A stretch of DNA of 64,000 nucleotides, taken from positions 248,001 to 312,000 of the forward strand of contig NZ_JAHBGD010000024.1 in assembly GCF_018390605.1 (NCBI RefSeq), read 5' to 3'. Below, one piece after another: positions 44,268 through 53,320 of this stretch. How positions within the stretch are numbered: the stretch's first letter is position 1; the number at the start of each line of letters is the position of its first letter. The notes under the pieces were generated by a model. The model was not told the origin of the DNA. It was given only the letters and a program-made list of their open reading frames with translations, and did no database searches. The position numbers and the translations under genes were made by a program. Origin of the DNA: Ancylobacter defluvii (GTDB taxonomy: Bacteria; Pseudomonadota; Alphaproteobacteria; Rhizobiales; Xanthobacteraceae).

Positions 44268-45118
44268 TGAACATGGCCCAGGCCCGCCCTCTCGCCGACG
44301 CCCGCAAGTCGCCGGTGCAGAAAGCCCCGGCGCCACGCCCCGCCCGCTCGATCTCGCCGCAGGTGGTCGATATCGGCGTACAGGTGGCGGTGGTCGTCGT
44401 CCTCGCCGGCATCTGGGAGTTCGGCGCCCGGTTCGGCGCCCTCAATCCCTTCCTGCTGCCGCCGCTCAGCATGGTGCTGGTCAGGATCTGGGAAGATCTC
44501 ATCGCCGGCACGGTGCCGGTCGATCTCGGCCTCACCCTCTACCGCGCCCTCACCGGCTTCGCGATCGGCGCCGTCATCGGCATCCCGGTCGGCATATTGA
44601 TGGCGCGTTCGGCGGTGGTGCGCTGGTTCTTCGATCCGCTGGTGTCGATCGGCTTTCCCATGCCGAAGATCGCCTTCCTGCCGATCTTCATCCTGTGGTT
44701 CGACATCTACGACACCTCGAAGATCATCATGGTGGCGTTCTCCTGCTTCTTCCCCATCGTGGCGGCGACCTATGCCGGCTGCTCCAGCCTCGACAAATGG
44801 CCGATCTGGTCGGCCCGCTGCTTCGGCGCCAAGGAGCGCGAGCTGCTGTGGGAGGTCTATCTGCCGATGGCGATGCCGCAGATCCTCACCGGGCTGCAGG
44901 TGGCGCTGCCGGTGGGCATGATCACCACCATCGTCACCGAGATGCTGATGGGCGGGCGCGGCGTCGGCGGCGCGATGATCATGGCCGGGCGGTTCGCCGA
45001 CTCCGTCGGGGTGTTCGCCGGCATCGTGCAGATCATTCTGCTCGGCTTCGTGGTGGTGAAGAGCGTCGAGCTTATCCGTCGCCGCATCCTGATCTGGCAT
45101 CCCGAGAGCCGCCGATGA
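44264..45118 (+). CDS. ABC transporter permease 2 (SsuC/TauC-like)
   Basis: The 284-residue protein has a basic, Ala/Pro-rich cytoplasmic N-terminus (about 1-35) and then six predicted membrane helices. The ATPase-contact loop is 'SARCFGAKERELLWEVYLPMAMPQIL'. It overlaps the first permease by 4 bases and the following unknown gene by 4 bases. It is clearly related to permease 1 but diverged, consistent with a heterodimeric transporter. Confidence 0.92.
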   Translation: MMNMAQARPLADARKSPVQKAPAPRPARSISPQVVDIGVQVAVVVVLAGIWEFGARFGALNPFLLPPLSMVLVRIWEDLIAGTVPVDLGLTLYRALTGFAIGAVIGIPVGILMARSAVVRWFFDPLVSIGFPMPKIAFLPIFILWFDIYDTSKIIMVAFSCFFPIVAATYAGCSSLDKWPIWSARCFGAKERELLWEVYLPMAMPQILTGLQVALPVGMITTIVTEMLMGGRGVGGAMIMAGRFADSVGVFAGIVQIILLGFVVVKSVELIRRRILIWHPESRR

Positions 45119-45810
45119 CGTCGACGGCCGAGGTTTCGGCTGGGCCGGCGCCGATGGTCGTTGCCTATGGCACCGGCAAGCCGCCGGCGGAGGCGGCCGG
45201 TCTCGTCAACCTTCCTCGGGTGCAACTGCATCTGGGGGAGGTTCTGCGTCTCAACAGCGAGGAATTCGACCTGCCGCCGCCAGTCATCGGCCAGGAAACG
45301 GTCGCGCCCGACATAAGGCTGGCGGATCATCTCAAGCATCTGTCCGGCGGCTGGAACCGCACCGCCGTGCGGTTCATCGACGGCTATTTCGCCCATCTGC
45401 GCGCGGTCATCGCCGACCATCGCCAGGAGATCGCGCAGCGGCTCGGCCCCGTGGCCGGGTTGTTCGCGCCGGAGGACATGCTCTATTCCGCGCCGCTGCC
45501 GCTGCCGCGCACGCTGCTGCCGCTGCCGTCAGACAGCGGCGGAGACGAGCACATCCCGGTGGACATGTTCTTCTGGCTGGGTGGATATGCGGAGGCCGTG
45601 CTGTTCGCCCCCTCCACCCTGATGCCGGCCGCGGAGCGGCGCCGGCGCGAGCGGCTGGCGGCGGCCGGCATCCGCGTCACATGCCTGCCCGCCGGCGACA
45701 TCGCCAGGCCGGAGACCTTCGCGGCGCTGCTGGGCGAGACGGGAGGCGCGTTCTGGCGCGACGACGCCTTGCCCGTCGCCCCCGGCGCCCCCCGGCTGCC
45801 GGCGTTCTAG
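45115..45810 (+). CDS. Protein of unknown function encoded with the ABC transporter
   Basis: The 231-residue product overlaps the permease 2 gene (ATGA), so it is translated with the transporter. I recognise no family. It is soluble and without a signal peptide, with an N-terminal region rich in Pro/Val, a central 'HLKHLSGGWNRTAVRFIDGYFAHLRAVIADHRQEIA' helical stretch and 'VDMFFWLGGYAEAVLFAPS'. No catalytic motif is obvious. The gene ends in a CTAG that is also the stop of the convergent deacetylase-like gene. Possible roles include an intracellular enzyme of the pathway or a transporter accessory protein. Confidence 0.7.
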   Translation: MTSTAEVSAGPAPMVVAYGTGKPPAEAAGLVNLPRVQLHLGEVLRLNSEEFDLPPPVIGQETVAPDIRLADHLKHLSGGWNRTAVRFIDGYFAHLRAVIADHRQEIAQRLGPVAGLFAPEDMLYSAPLPLPRTLLPLPSDSGGDEHIPVDMFFWLGGYAEAVLFAPSTLMPAAERRRRERLAAAGIRVTCLPAGDIARPETFAALLGETGGAFWRDDALPVAPGAPRLPAF

Positions 45811-46688
45811 CCGCCGACCTCGGCGCGGTACCAGTCGGCGATCTCCTCGCCGGTCATCATCGCCACCTGCCGTCGCGACAGCACATAATCGAGCAGTTCC
45901 TCGAAATAGCCGATGCGGTGCGGCACGCCGGTCAGGTACGGGTGGGTGCTGATCGCCATCACCTTGGCGTTCTCCCCGCCCTCCTCCCACAACCGGTCGA
46001 ACTGGTCGACGCAGCGGCGCAGGAAGGCATCGGAGGGCTGGTGCTGCACCGCATGCACCACGATGTCGTTGGTCTCCACCGAATAGGGCACCGACAGCAT
46101 CGGCCCATGCACAGTGGAGAGTTCCAGCGGCAGGTCGTCGATCACCCAGTTGGCGACATAGCCGACGCCTGCTTCCTTCAACAGGTCCAGCGTCTGGTCG
46201 TTCTCGGTGAGACCGGGGCTTTCCCAGCCCGGCGGCGGCCGGCCGGTGAAGTCGCGGATGGTGCCCACCGTGTCGAAGATCGCCTTCCGCTGGTCCTCCA
46301 CATGATGCATCGGTTGCTGCACGAACCCATGCCCCATGAACTCCCAGCCGGCATCATGCGCCGCCCGCGCCACCCGTTCATAGGAGCGACACACATGCCC
46401 GTTCACCGCGAAGGTGGCGCGCAGCCCGCGCGTCTCGATCGCCTTGAGCAACCGCCAGAAGCCGACCCGCATGCCGTATTCGTGCCAGGCCCAGTTGGGC
46501 AGATCCGGCATCAGCGGCTGGCCCATGGGCGGCGGCAGCACCGTGCGCGGCATGGCGCGCGCGATCGACCATTCCTCGACATTGACGATGATCCACACCG
46601 CGACGCGGGCGTCGTCGGGCAGATGCAGGCGCGGCCGGTCCGGGAAGGCCAGATACGGCGCGCGCTCACTCAGCAGCCCCATGCTCAC
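45807..46688 (-). CDS. Polysaccharide-deacetylase-fold hydrolase (PuuE allantoinase-like)
   Basis: The 293-residue protein has the NodB-homology fold as found in the metal-independent allantoinase and cytoplasmic 'polysaccharide deacetylase' group: 'VNVEEW', 'YGMRVGFWRLLKAIETRGLRATFAVNG', 'WEFMGHGFVQQPM' and 'ISTHPYLTGVPHRI'. Such enzymes hydrolyse cyclic or linear amides and are not extracellular here (no signal peptide). The start is GTG 46688, overlapping the upstream amidohydrolase stop by 4 bases; ATG 46682 is an alternative. It is co-transcribed with an ACMSD-like amidohydrolase. Confidence 0.85.
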   Translation of the reverse strand: MSMGLLSERAPYLAFPDRPRLHLPDDARVAVWIIVNVEEWSIARAMPRTVLPPPMGQPLMPDLPNWAWHEYGMRVGFWRLLKAIETRGLRATFAVNGHVCRSYERVARAAHDAGWEFMGHGFVQQPMHHVEDQRKAIFDTVGTIRDFTGRPPPGWESPGLTENDQTLDLLKEAGVGYVANWVIDDLPLELSTVHGPMLSVPYSVETNDIVVHAVQHQPSDAFLRRCVDQFDRLWEEGGENAKVMAISTHPYLTGVPHRIGYFEELLDYVLSRRQVAMMTGEEIADWYRAEVGG

Positions 46689-47776
46689 AGCCCCAGCAGC
46701 GCGCGCGCCGTGCCGCCGGCGACCTTGGCGCGGGTCTCGTCGTCAAAGCTCTCGACGCTGAGAATGTGCTGCACCGGGTCGTAATCGGCCATGTCATAGG
46801 GATAGTCGGTGCCCATGACGATGTGATCGGCGCCGTAGGTCTTCACGAGATATTCGAGCTGGTGCGGCGTGAACACCACGCTGTCGAAATAGACCCGCCG
46901 CAGATACTCGGTCGGCGGCTTGGGCAGCCCGCCATTCGAATCCTTGCGCGCGCCCCAGGCATGGTCGATGCGCCCGGAATAGCCCGGCAGATAGCCGCCG
47001 CCATGCACGGCGAGCAGCTTCAGCTTGGGATGCCGCTCCAGCACGCCGTCGAAGATCAGGTAATGCAGCGCGACAGTCGTCTCCAGCGGATTGCCGATGA
47101 TGTTGCTGAAGTAGAACCGCGTGAACCGCTCCCCGCCGGTGAAGCCGTTCGGGTGGATCATGATCAGCGCGCCGAGTTCCTCGGCCTTGGCGAACACCGG
47201 CTCGAACTCCGGCGAGGAGAGTTCCCGCCCGTTCACATTGGTGAGCAGTTGCACGCCCTTGAGCCCGAGCTCGCGCACGCAGCGCTCCAGCTCGGCCGGC
47301 GCGCTGGCCGGATCCTGCATGGCGAGCGTGCCGAGGCCGGCGAAGCGGTCCGGCCGCTTGGCGACGAAGGCGGCGATGCCGTCATTCACCATGCGATTGG
47401 CGACAACGCCATGCTCGGCATCGACCGCGTAGTAGCACTGGAACGGCGGCGGCGCGACGACCTGGATGGAAATACCAAGCTTGTCCAGCACCTTAACCCG
47501 GTCGTCGATATCGACCATGGTGGAGGCGCGGTCCTGGTCCTGGCGCTGGTTCACCGCTCGCGTCTCGTCGCTGGAATATTTCACCATCGCGATCTGGCTG
47601 ACATCGAGATACGGGGCGACATAGGCATGCGCCTCCGGCACTCCGACATGGGCGTGGATGTCGACCGTCACCGTGTCGAGCCGGGCGGGGGTGGGCGATG
47701 GCTGGCGCGCCGAGGTGGGGCCGTAGCGGTTCACATTGCCGCCCAGCGTCCGGGCGTCGATGATGCTGTGGTCCAT
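46685..47776 (-). CDS. Amidohydrolase of the ACMSD family (PF04909)
   Basis: The 363-residue TIM-barrel protein has the metal motif 'DIHAHVG' (H41, H43), a conserved His in 'ALIMIHPNG', 'LAVHGGGYLPGYSGR' and the Asp in 'VMGTDYPYDM'. These match 2-amino-3-carboxymuconate-6-semialdehyde decarboxylase and related hydratases or decarboxylases. AAGGA precedes the ATG; upstream in-frame residues are not plausible. It is in a leftward operon with the deacetylase-like gene and lies 91 bases after the binding-protein gene. A second family member is encoded at 63095-64000, so two similar reactions may be needed. Confidence 0.9.
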   Translation of the reverse strand: MDHSIIDARTLGGNVNRYGPTSARQPSPTPARLDTVTVDIHAHVGVPEAHAYVAPYLDVSQIAMVKYSSDETRAVNQRQDQDRASTMVDIDDRVKVLDKLGISIQVVAPPPFQCYYAVDAEHGVVANRMVNDGIAAFVAKRPDRFAGLGTLAMQDPASAPAELERCVRELGLKGVQLLTNVNGRELSSPEFEPVFAKAEELGALIMIHPNGFTGGERFTRFYFSNIIGNPLETTVALHYLIFDGVLERHPKLKLLAVHGGGYLPGYSGRIDHAWGARKDSNGGLPKPPTEYLRRVYFDSVVFTPHQLEYLVKTYGADHIVMGTDYPYDMADYDPVQHILSVESFDDETRAKVAGGTARALLGL

Positions 47777-47867
47777 GAAACGTCCTTTCGGAAAAATGGT
47801 CCCGGCCGGGTGCACGGCCAGGTACGCAACCGGGTGCGGCGCCGGTTGAGGCCGGCGCCAGCCGGGC

Positions 47868-48944
47868 TCACATGCTCTTGGCCTTCCAGGCGGCGACATC
47901 GGCGGCGACCTGCTCGCGCGAGAAGTCGTTGGCTGGGTCGATCAGGCTGCGGTCGAGGAAGGTGGCCGGGTCGATCTCCTTCTGCAGTTCGCCGAGCTTC
48001 ACCATCGGCCCCTGCACCCGTTTCCAGACGGCGGGCTGGAGATCGCCGAGCTTCGGCGTCACCGAGTAGTTCATCGGGATCGAGGCATCGAGGAACTCGC
48101 GACCGAAGGTCGGATTCTCCCACTCCTCCGGCACCGCCTTGCGGCACATCACGGCGAGCGTGTCGACATCGACCTTGCCGACCTGCATGCCCTTCGACCA
48201 GGCGCGGAAGAAGCCGATCAGCGGCTGGCGCAGTTCGTCGAGCTTGCCGCCGTTCACCACGAAGGAGTTCGCCGGCGTGTCGGCGACCTCGGCCGGGGTG
48301 ATCAGCCGGATCTTCATGCCGTTGGCCTGCAGCGACAGCCAGTCCGGCACCGCGCCAGAGATCGCCGACACCGTCTGCTTGCGGAACGCATTGGCAAGCG
48401 TCGGCCCGGCCTCGCCCACCACCACCGTCTTCACGTCGTCGATGGAGATGCCGGCGGTATCGAGCGCGATGGCGAGCGTGGTGCGGTCGCGGTCGGAAAC
48501 GAGGCCGACGGTGGTGCCCTTCAGCTGCTCGACCGACTTGATCGGACTGTCGGCGCTCACCGCGATGCCTTCCGGCGCCAGTTGCATCCCCTCATACACC
48601 ACCTTGATCGGGATGCCGGCCTGCACCGACTGGAAGGTCTGCGGCGCATCGAGCATGGCGAGCTCGGCCTGCCCGTTCTGCACGAAGGCGACATAGGGCA
48701 CGGTGGTCGAGGACGGCAGCAGATTGACCTTGATGCCCTCCTTCTCGAAATAACCCAAAGCCTCGCCAGCGATCAGCGGATAGAAATTCGCCGAGCGTGG
48801 CAGCGGCATGATCACGTTCATCGTGCGCAGGCCCTGCGCCGCGGCTGGCCGGGCGGCAAACGAACCCAAGGAAAGGCCGGCGGCGGTCCCGGCCATCAGG
48901 CCGAGGCAGTTCCGTCGCGATATCAGCGTGTTGTCCGTCAACAT
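47868..48944 (-). CDS. ABC transporter substrate-binding protein (NMT1/THI5-like), Tat-type signal
   Basis: The 358-residue protein begins with a twin-arginine-like signal 'ISRRNCLGLMAGTAAG' and an Ala-rich cleavage region ('ARPAAAQ'). The mature part follows the NMT1/THI5 fold: 'FYPLIAGEALGYFEKEGIKVNLLPS', 'GQAELAMLDAPQTFQSVQAGIPIKVV'. GGGAGG precedes ATG 48944. The permease and ATPase of the same system are encoded just upstream (49049-50732). The fold is used for many ligands, so thiamine-precursor transport should not be assumed. Confidence 0.9.
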   Translation of the reverse strand: MLTDNTLISRRNCLGLMAGTAAGLSLGSFAARPAAAQGLRTMNVIMPLPRSANFYPLIAGEALGYFEKEGIKVNLLPSSTTVPYVAFVQNGQAELAMLDAPQTFQSVQAGIPIKVVYEGMQLAPEGIAVSADSPIKSVEQLKGTTVGLVSDRDRTTLAIALDTAGISIDDVKTVVVGEAGPTLANAFRKQTVSAISGAVPDWLSLQANGMKIRLITPAEVADTPANSFVVNGGKLDELRQPLIGFFRAWSKGMQVGKVDVDTLAVMCRKAVPEEWENPTFGREFLDASIPMNYSVTPKLGDLQPAVWKRVQGPMVKLGELQKEIDPATFLDRSLIDPANDFSREQVAADVAAWKAKSM

Positions 48945-49048
48945 GGCGTATCCTCCCATTCGGCGCCTTTGGCACCGTTATCCTTGTGGGGTCTGTATCT
49001 GGATGATCGGGCGGCGGGCGCGCCGTCGCCCGGCTTGCGCGCGGCGGC

Positions 49049-49930
49049 TTACGCCTGCCGGCGGCCGAGAAGGCCGGCCCAGGCCTTCGCCTTCTTGCGG
49101 CTCATGGCGGTCATGCGGGCGTCGTGGCGCCAGTAGACCAGCCAGTTGTCAGCCCATTCCATCAGCACGAACAGCGCGTAGCCCATCACGGTCAGGATCA
49201 CGAGCACCGCGAAGGACGAAGCCATGTTCAGCGCGAAGGTGTAGCGCTGCATGAGCACGCCCATGCCCTCGCTGGCCGAGATGAACTCGCCGACGATGGC
49301 GCCGATCAGCGCGAGCGAGATCGCCGTCTTCAGTCCCGCCATGATGATCGGCATGGCGTTGGGCAGCATCAGGCTGAAGAAGATCTGCCGCTTCTTGGCG
49401 CCCAGCGAGCGGAACATCTCATTGGCGTCTTCATCGACGTTCAGCAGGCCTGTCAGCGTGTTGATGAAGGGCGGGAAGAAGCAGATCAACGCACCGATGG
49501 CGATCTTCGGCATCATGCCGAAGCCGAGCCAGGCGATCACGATCGGCGCCAGCGCGATGCGCGGCGTCACCTGCAGCGCGATGATGTAGGGCGAGATGTA
49601 GCGGCGGAAGCTGTCGTTCAGCCCGGCCGCCACCGCGAGGCCGATGCCGATCACCGAGCCGATGACGAAGCCGGCCACCGCCTCCCACAGCGTCACGCCG
49701 AGATGGAACCACACCGTGCCCTGATAGAGCACCATATTGACCAGCGAGGCGGCGATGGCGGTCGGGCGCGGCAGGATCAACGGGTCGACGAACTCATAGG
49801 TACTGGCGAATTCCCACACCAGCATCACGCCGAGGAACAGCGCGAGATGCCGCGCGACCCGCCCGGCAAGACTGCCGCGCGCCTGCGCGACGTCGGTCAT
49901 GGAAAGGTTGCCGTCTGTGGCCAAGCTCAT
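49049..49930 (-). CDS. ABC transporter permease (SsuC/ThiX-like)
   Basis: The 293-residue inner-membrane protein has six predicted helices. The coupling loop is visible as 'MFRSLGAKKRQIFFSLMLPNAMPIIM', and 'TPRIALAPIVIAWLGFG' is a typical family segment. It starts 2 bases before the ATPase stop codon position, in effect adjacent to that gene (1-base gap). It is the middle gene of the leftward ATPase-permease-binding-protein unit. Confidence 0.92.
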   Translation of the reverse strand: MSLATDGNLSMTDVAQARGSLAGRVARHLALFLGVMLVWEFASTYEFVDPLILPRPTAIAASLVNMVLYQGTVWFHLGVTLWEAVAGFVIGSVIGIGLAVAAGLNDSFRRYISPYIIALQVTPRIALAPIVIAWLGFGMMPKIAIGALICFFPPFINTLTGLLNVDEDANEMFRSLGAKKRQIFFSLMLPNAMPIIMAGLKTAISLALIGAIVGEFISASEGMGVLMQRYTFALNMASSFAVLVILTVMGYALFVLMEWADNWLVYWRHDARMTAMSRKKAKAWAGLLGRRQA

Positions 49931-49931
49931 T

Positions 49932-50732
49932 TCAATGCCCTCCCAGAATGGTGCGGACCTCGCCGACCAGCCGGTTGAATTCCGGTGTCTGCATCAGGCT
50001 GATCTCGCGGGGCCGCTCGAAAGGCACGTCCACCACCTTGGCAAGGCGGCCGGGGCGCGGCGTCATCACCATCACCTGGTCGGCGAGGAAGATCGCCTCG
50101 GAGATGTTGTGGGTGACGAACAGCACCGTTGCATCCACATCGTCGACGATGCGCAGCAATTCGAGGTTCAGCCGCTCCCGGGTGAACTCGTCGAGCGCCC
50201 CGAACGGCTCGTCCAGCAGCAGGATGTTCGCCCCGGTCTGCAACAGCCGGGCGAGCGCCACGCGCTGCTGCATGCCGCCGGAGAGCTGGCGCGGGAAGCT
50301 GAATTCGAAATCCTTCAGCCCGACCAGTTGCAGCAGGTCGATGGCCCGCTTGCGGTCGGCATCGGTGGTTGCGCCCTGCACCTCGGTCGGCAGCAGCACG
50401 TTCTCCACCGCGGTGCGCCATTCCAGCAGCGTCGGGCGCTGGAACATCATGCCGACTTCGTGCGAGGGGCCGCTCACCCCATGGCCGAGCACGCTGAGCT
50501 CGCCGGCGGACTTGCCGATCAGCCCGGCGACCAGCCGCAGCAAGGTGGACTTTCCGCAGCCGCTCGGCCCGACCAGCGAGACGAACGAACCCCGCTTGAT
50601 GTCGAAGCTGGCGCGGTCGAGCGCCACCACCTCGCTGTTGAAGGCTTTGACGAGGTCGCGGGCGGAAATGACGATGTCGGGGTCGATATGGCTGGTCGAT
50701 GCGGCGACCAGATTGCTGGCGATGGCGTTCAT
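49932..50732 (-). CDS. ABC transporter ATP-binding protein (SsuB/TauB-like)
   Basis: The 266-residue ATPase has Walker A 'GPSGCGKS' at 55-62, 'FQRPTLLEWRTAVENV' in the Q-loop, signature 'LSGGMQQR', Walker B 'ILLLDEPFGALDE' and 'FVTHNISEA', where Asn follows the switch His. GGAGGAG precedes ATG 50732; a longer in-frame version to 50852 has no ribosome site. It is the first gene of the second catabolic importer. The GntR gene lies 198 bases upstream on the same strand, and no GATAAA-type operator was found in that gap. Confidence 0.92.
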   Translation of the reverse strand: MNAIASNLVAASTSHIDPDIVISARDLVKAFNSEVVALDRASFDIKRGSFVSLVGPSGCGKSTLLRLVAGLIGKSAGELSVLGHGVSGPSHEVGMMFQRPTLLEWRTAVENVLLPTEVQGATTDADRKRAIDLLQLVGLKDFEFSFPRQLSGGMQQRVALARLLQTGANILLLDEPFGALDEFTRERLNLELLRIVDDVDATVLFVTHNISEAIFLADQVMVMTPRPGRLAKVVDVPFERPREISLMQTPEFNRLVGEVRTILGGH

Positions 50733-50930
50733 CTCGCTCCTCCGCGTCGCGCGCGCAGCCGGCATCATTCGCCGGACAGGCGTCGGGACGGCATGTGGCG
50801 TTTCCTTCGCCCTCGGCCCATCTTCTGCATGATGCGGACGGGTCCGGGGCACCCCCTTGGCGGGGCCGTTCTCCCCCTGGGGGGCCTTGCGCGCAGCCGG
50901 AAACCGCCGGCCGCGTAGGCGATCCGTCCG

Positions 50931-51575
50931 TCAGGCGACGACGGGACGGCTTTCGAGAGCACGCAGAATCTGCGTCTGCGATCGCCCGATATGACGCTTG
51001 AGCATGCGCGCGGCGGCATTGCCGTTGCGGGCCTGCAGGGCGTCGATAATGTCGTTGTGCTCGCGCAGCGGCCCCTCATTGTGGTCATGCGCGACCACCG
51101 CCGACAGGCTGACCATGCAGAGCCGCTCATAAAGCTCCATCACCCGCCCCATCTCCTCGGCCAGCCGCTGGTTGCGCGACAGGCTCGCGAGGTGGCGATG
51201 GAAGCGGCGATTATATTCGGTGAATACCGGGATCGAGGTGGTGTCGGCGTCGCGATAGACGTCGAGCTCCGCGAGTTCGGCATCGGTGGCGACCAGCGCC
51301 GCCTTGCGAACGCCAGCAGCTTCGAGGATCAGCCGCAACTCCAGCATGTCGGCGGCGTCGCTGATCGAGACCGGGCGGACGCGATGGCCGCGACGCGGCT
51401 CGATCTCGACCAGCCCCTCATATTCCAGCTTCTGCATGGCGTCGCGCACGGGCGACTTGCTGACGCCGAAGCGCTCGGCAAGTTCGGCTTCCCGCAGTTC
51501 CGCGCCGGGCACGATGGCACAGGACATGATGTCCCGCCGCACCATCTCATAGACCCTGTTGCGAACCAGATTCAT
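50931..51575 (-). CDS. GntR-family regulator, FadR/FCD subgroup
   Basis: The 214-residue protein has an N-terminal winged helix (about 1-68: 'REAELAERFGVSKSPVRDAMQKLEYEGLVEI') and a C-terminal all-helical FCD ligand domain (about 75-205, 'LRLILEAAGVRKAALVAT', 'YNRRFHRHLA', 'REHNDIIDALQARN'), which usually binds a carboxylate with a metal. The likely own operator TTGATC-GATC-GATAAC lies 38 bases upstream of its start. Related palindromes precede four other operons of the island, so this is the best candidate for the cluster-wide regulator responding to a pathway acid. That link is inference. Confidence 0.9.
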   Translation of the reverse strand: MNLVRNRVYEMVRRDIMSCAIVPGAELREAELAERFGVSKSPVRDAMQKLEYEGLVEIEPRRGHRVRPVSISDAADMLELRLILEAAGVRKAALVATDAELAELDVYRDADTTSIPVFTEYNRRFHRHLASLSRNQRLAEEMGRVMELYERLCMVSLSAVVAHDHNEGPLREHNDIIDALQARNGNAAARMLKRHIGRSQTQILRALESRPVVA

Positions 51576-51613
51576 CCGAACCGCCTCACCTCTGAGATAT
51601 CACCAAACGTATA

Positions 51614-51629
51614 TTGATCGATCGATAAC
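51614..51629. promoter_or_regulatory. GATAAA-type operator upstream of the GntR gene
   Basis: TTGATC-GATC-GATAAC matches 13 of 16 positions of the 53326-53341 site. It is also framed by the inverted arms ATATTGA (51611-51617) and TCAATAT (51631-51637). The position, 38 bases upstream of the GntR start, suggests autoregulation. Confidence 0.55.
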
Positions 51630-51846
51630 GTCAATATGTCGCGCTGATGACGCTGAGGAAATCAGGAAATATTCGCCGGAATCGCGCGCCGTGCCAGTTT
51701 CCTCGGCCAGCGGTGGAGATCGAAAGGGCAGCCTTTGTCCAGTCGAGATATCTCAAGCGGCCAGCACGGGCGCATAAAAAAGGCCGGAGCATGCTCCGGC
51801 CGCAGGGCAGGTTCAGGGGAGGAACCGCCCAAGGTTCAAGGGCGCG

Positions 51847-53163
51847 TCAGCCCGCCCGGCGCGCCGCCGTGGCGTAGTCGACATTGCCTCCGCCATAGCG
51901 CCGTACCCGCACATTGGCCTGCTCCGCATGGCCAAGGAAGCCTTCAAGCACGCACAGTCGCGAGCAGTATTCCCCCACCTCGGCGCTCGCCGCATCGGTG
52001 GTCACCCGCTGATAGGTGCAGGTCTTGAGGAACTTGCCGACCCATAGCCCGCCGGTATAGCGCGCCGCCCGCTTGGTCGGCAGCGTGTGGTTGGTGCCGA
52101 TCACCTTGTCGCCATAGGCGACATTGGTGCGCGGCCCGAGGAACAGCGCGCCGTAATTGCGCATGTTGTTCAGGAAATAATCCGGATCGGCGGTCATCAC
52201 CTGCACATGCTCGGAGGCGATGCGGTCGGCCTCGACGACCATCTCCTCGATGCTGTCGCAGACGATCACCTCGCCGAAATCGCGCCACGCCGCCGCGGCA
52301 ATCTCCCCCGTCGGCAGGATGGCAAGCAGCCGCTCGATCTCCGCCATGGTCTCGCGCGCCAGCTTTTCCGAATTGGTGAGCAGGATGGCCGGCGAGGTCG
52401 GCCCGTGCTCGGCTTGGCCGAGCAGATCGGTGGCGCAGATTTCCGCATCCACCGTCTCGTCGGCGATCACCAGCGTCTCGGTCGGCCCGGCGAACAGGTC
52501 GATGCCGACCCGGCCGTAAAGCTGGCGCTTGGCCTCGGCGACGAAGGCATTGCCCGGCCCGACGAGCATGTCGACCGGCGCGATGCTCTCGGTGCCGAGC
52601 GCCATCGCCGCCACTGCCTGCACGCCGCCCAGCACCAGGATCTCGTCGGCTCCGGCGAGATGCATCGCCGCGACGATGGCCGGATGCGGCCCGTTGCGGA
52701 AGGGCGGCGCCGCCGCCACCACGCTCTTCACCCCGGCCACCTTCGCGGTCACCACGCTCATATGCGCGGAGGCGACCATCGGGTACTTGCCGCCCGGCAC
52801 ATAGCAGCCGACCCGCTCCACCGGCACGTTCTTATGCCCGAGGATGACGCCGGGCAGCGTCTCCACCTCCAGATCGGTCACGCAGGCGCGCTGCTTCTCG
52901 GCGAAATTGCGGACTTGCGCCTGCGCGAAGCGGATGTCGTCGAGATCGGATTTCGACACCTGCGACAGCGCCGCCTCGATCTCCTGTTCCGACAGGCGGA
53001 AATTCGCCGGCGACCATGTGTCGAAGCGCTCGGAATAGGCGCGGACGGCGGCATCGCCGCCGGTCTCGATGTCCTTGAGGATGGTCTCGACGGTGGCGCG
53101 CACCTGCGCGTCGGCGTCGGCGCGCTCCTCGACGGAGCGCGCGGTCTTGAGATGGCGGGCCAT
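51847..53163 (-). CDS. HisD-family dehydrogenase paralogue (catabolic, not histidine biosynthesis)
   Basis: The 438-residue protein is homologous to histidinol dehydrogenase and to the sulfopropanediol dehydrogenase HpsN. Zinc ligands Q250, H253, D352 and H412 and catalytic E318/H319 are all present, aligning with E. coli HisD Q259, H262, D360, H419 and E326/H327. It probably performs a two-step NAD-dependent oxidation of a primary alcohol to an acid. No his genes are nearby; the gene lies in a transporter-rich catabolic cluster behind a GATAAA-type site, which favours a degradative paralogue. GGGAGG precedes ATG 53163. Confidence 0.88.
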   Translation of the reverse strand: MARHLKTARSVEERADADAQVRATVETILKDIETGGDAAVRAYSERFDTWSPANFRLSEQEIEAALSQVSKSDLDDIRFAQAQVRNFAEKQRACVTDLEVETLPGVILGHKNVPVERVGCYVPGGKYPMVASAHMSVVTAKVAGVKSVVAAAPPFRNGPHPAIVAAMHLAGADEILVLGGVQAVAAMALGTESIAPVDMLVGPGNAFVAEAKRQLYGRVGIDLFAGPTETLVIADETVDAEICATDLLGQAEHGPTSPAILLTNSEKLARETMAEIERLLAILPTGEIAAAAWRDFGEVIVCDSIEEMVVEADRIASEHVQVMTADPDYFLNNMRNYGALFLGPRTNVAYGDKVIGTNHTLPTKRAARYTGGLWVGKFLKTCTYQRVTTDAASAEVGEYCSRLCVLEGFLGHAEQANVRVRRYGGGNVDYATAARRAG

Positions 53164-53243
53164 GTTTTCCTCCCGGCGCCGAGTTGTGACGCCCAACCTG
53201 ATGCACCCGATCCGATGCACCCTTGCTTCCGATTGAAATCGAC

Positions 53244-53264
53244 TGTTATTTATCGAGTGAAAAC
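53244..53264. promoter_or_regulatory. GATAAA-type half-operator before the HisD paralogue
   Basis: TGTTATTTATCGA (53244-53256) is identical to the left half of the 53321-53346 palindrome, 77 bases away. The right half here (GTGAAAAC) is weak. It is about 80 bases upstream of the HisD-like start, within the divergent promoter region. Confidence 0.5.
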
Positions 53265-53320
53265 TAATTCGCATCGAGGTGTCAAGCGTGCCGCATCGCC
53301 TTGCCGGACATCCGACTCCA

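Noticed and set aside
47868-48944. Thiamine-pyrimidine transporter with a TPP riboswitch
   Set aside because: The NMT1/THI5 fold is used for many ligands, and I saw no thi-box-like conserved segment upstream of the ATPase gene or the binding-protein gene.
51847-53163. Histidinol dehydrogenase of histidine biosynthesis
   Set aside because: No other his gene is present, and context, operator and neighbours are catabolic; HisD paralogues with other substrates are known.
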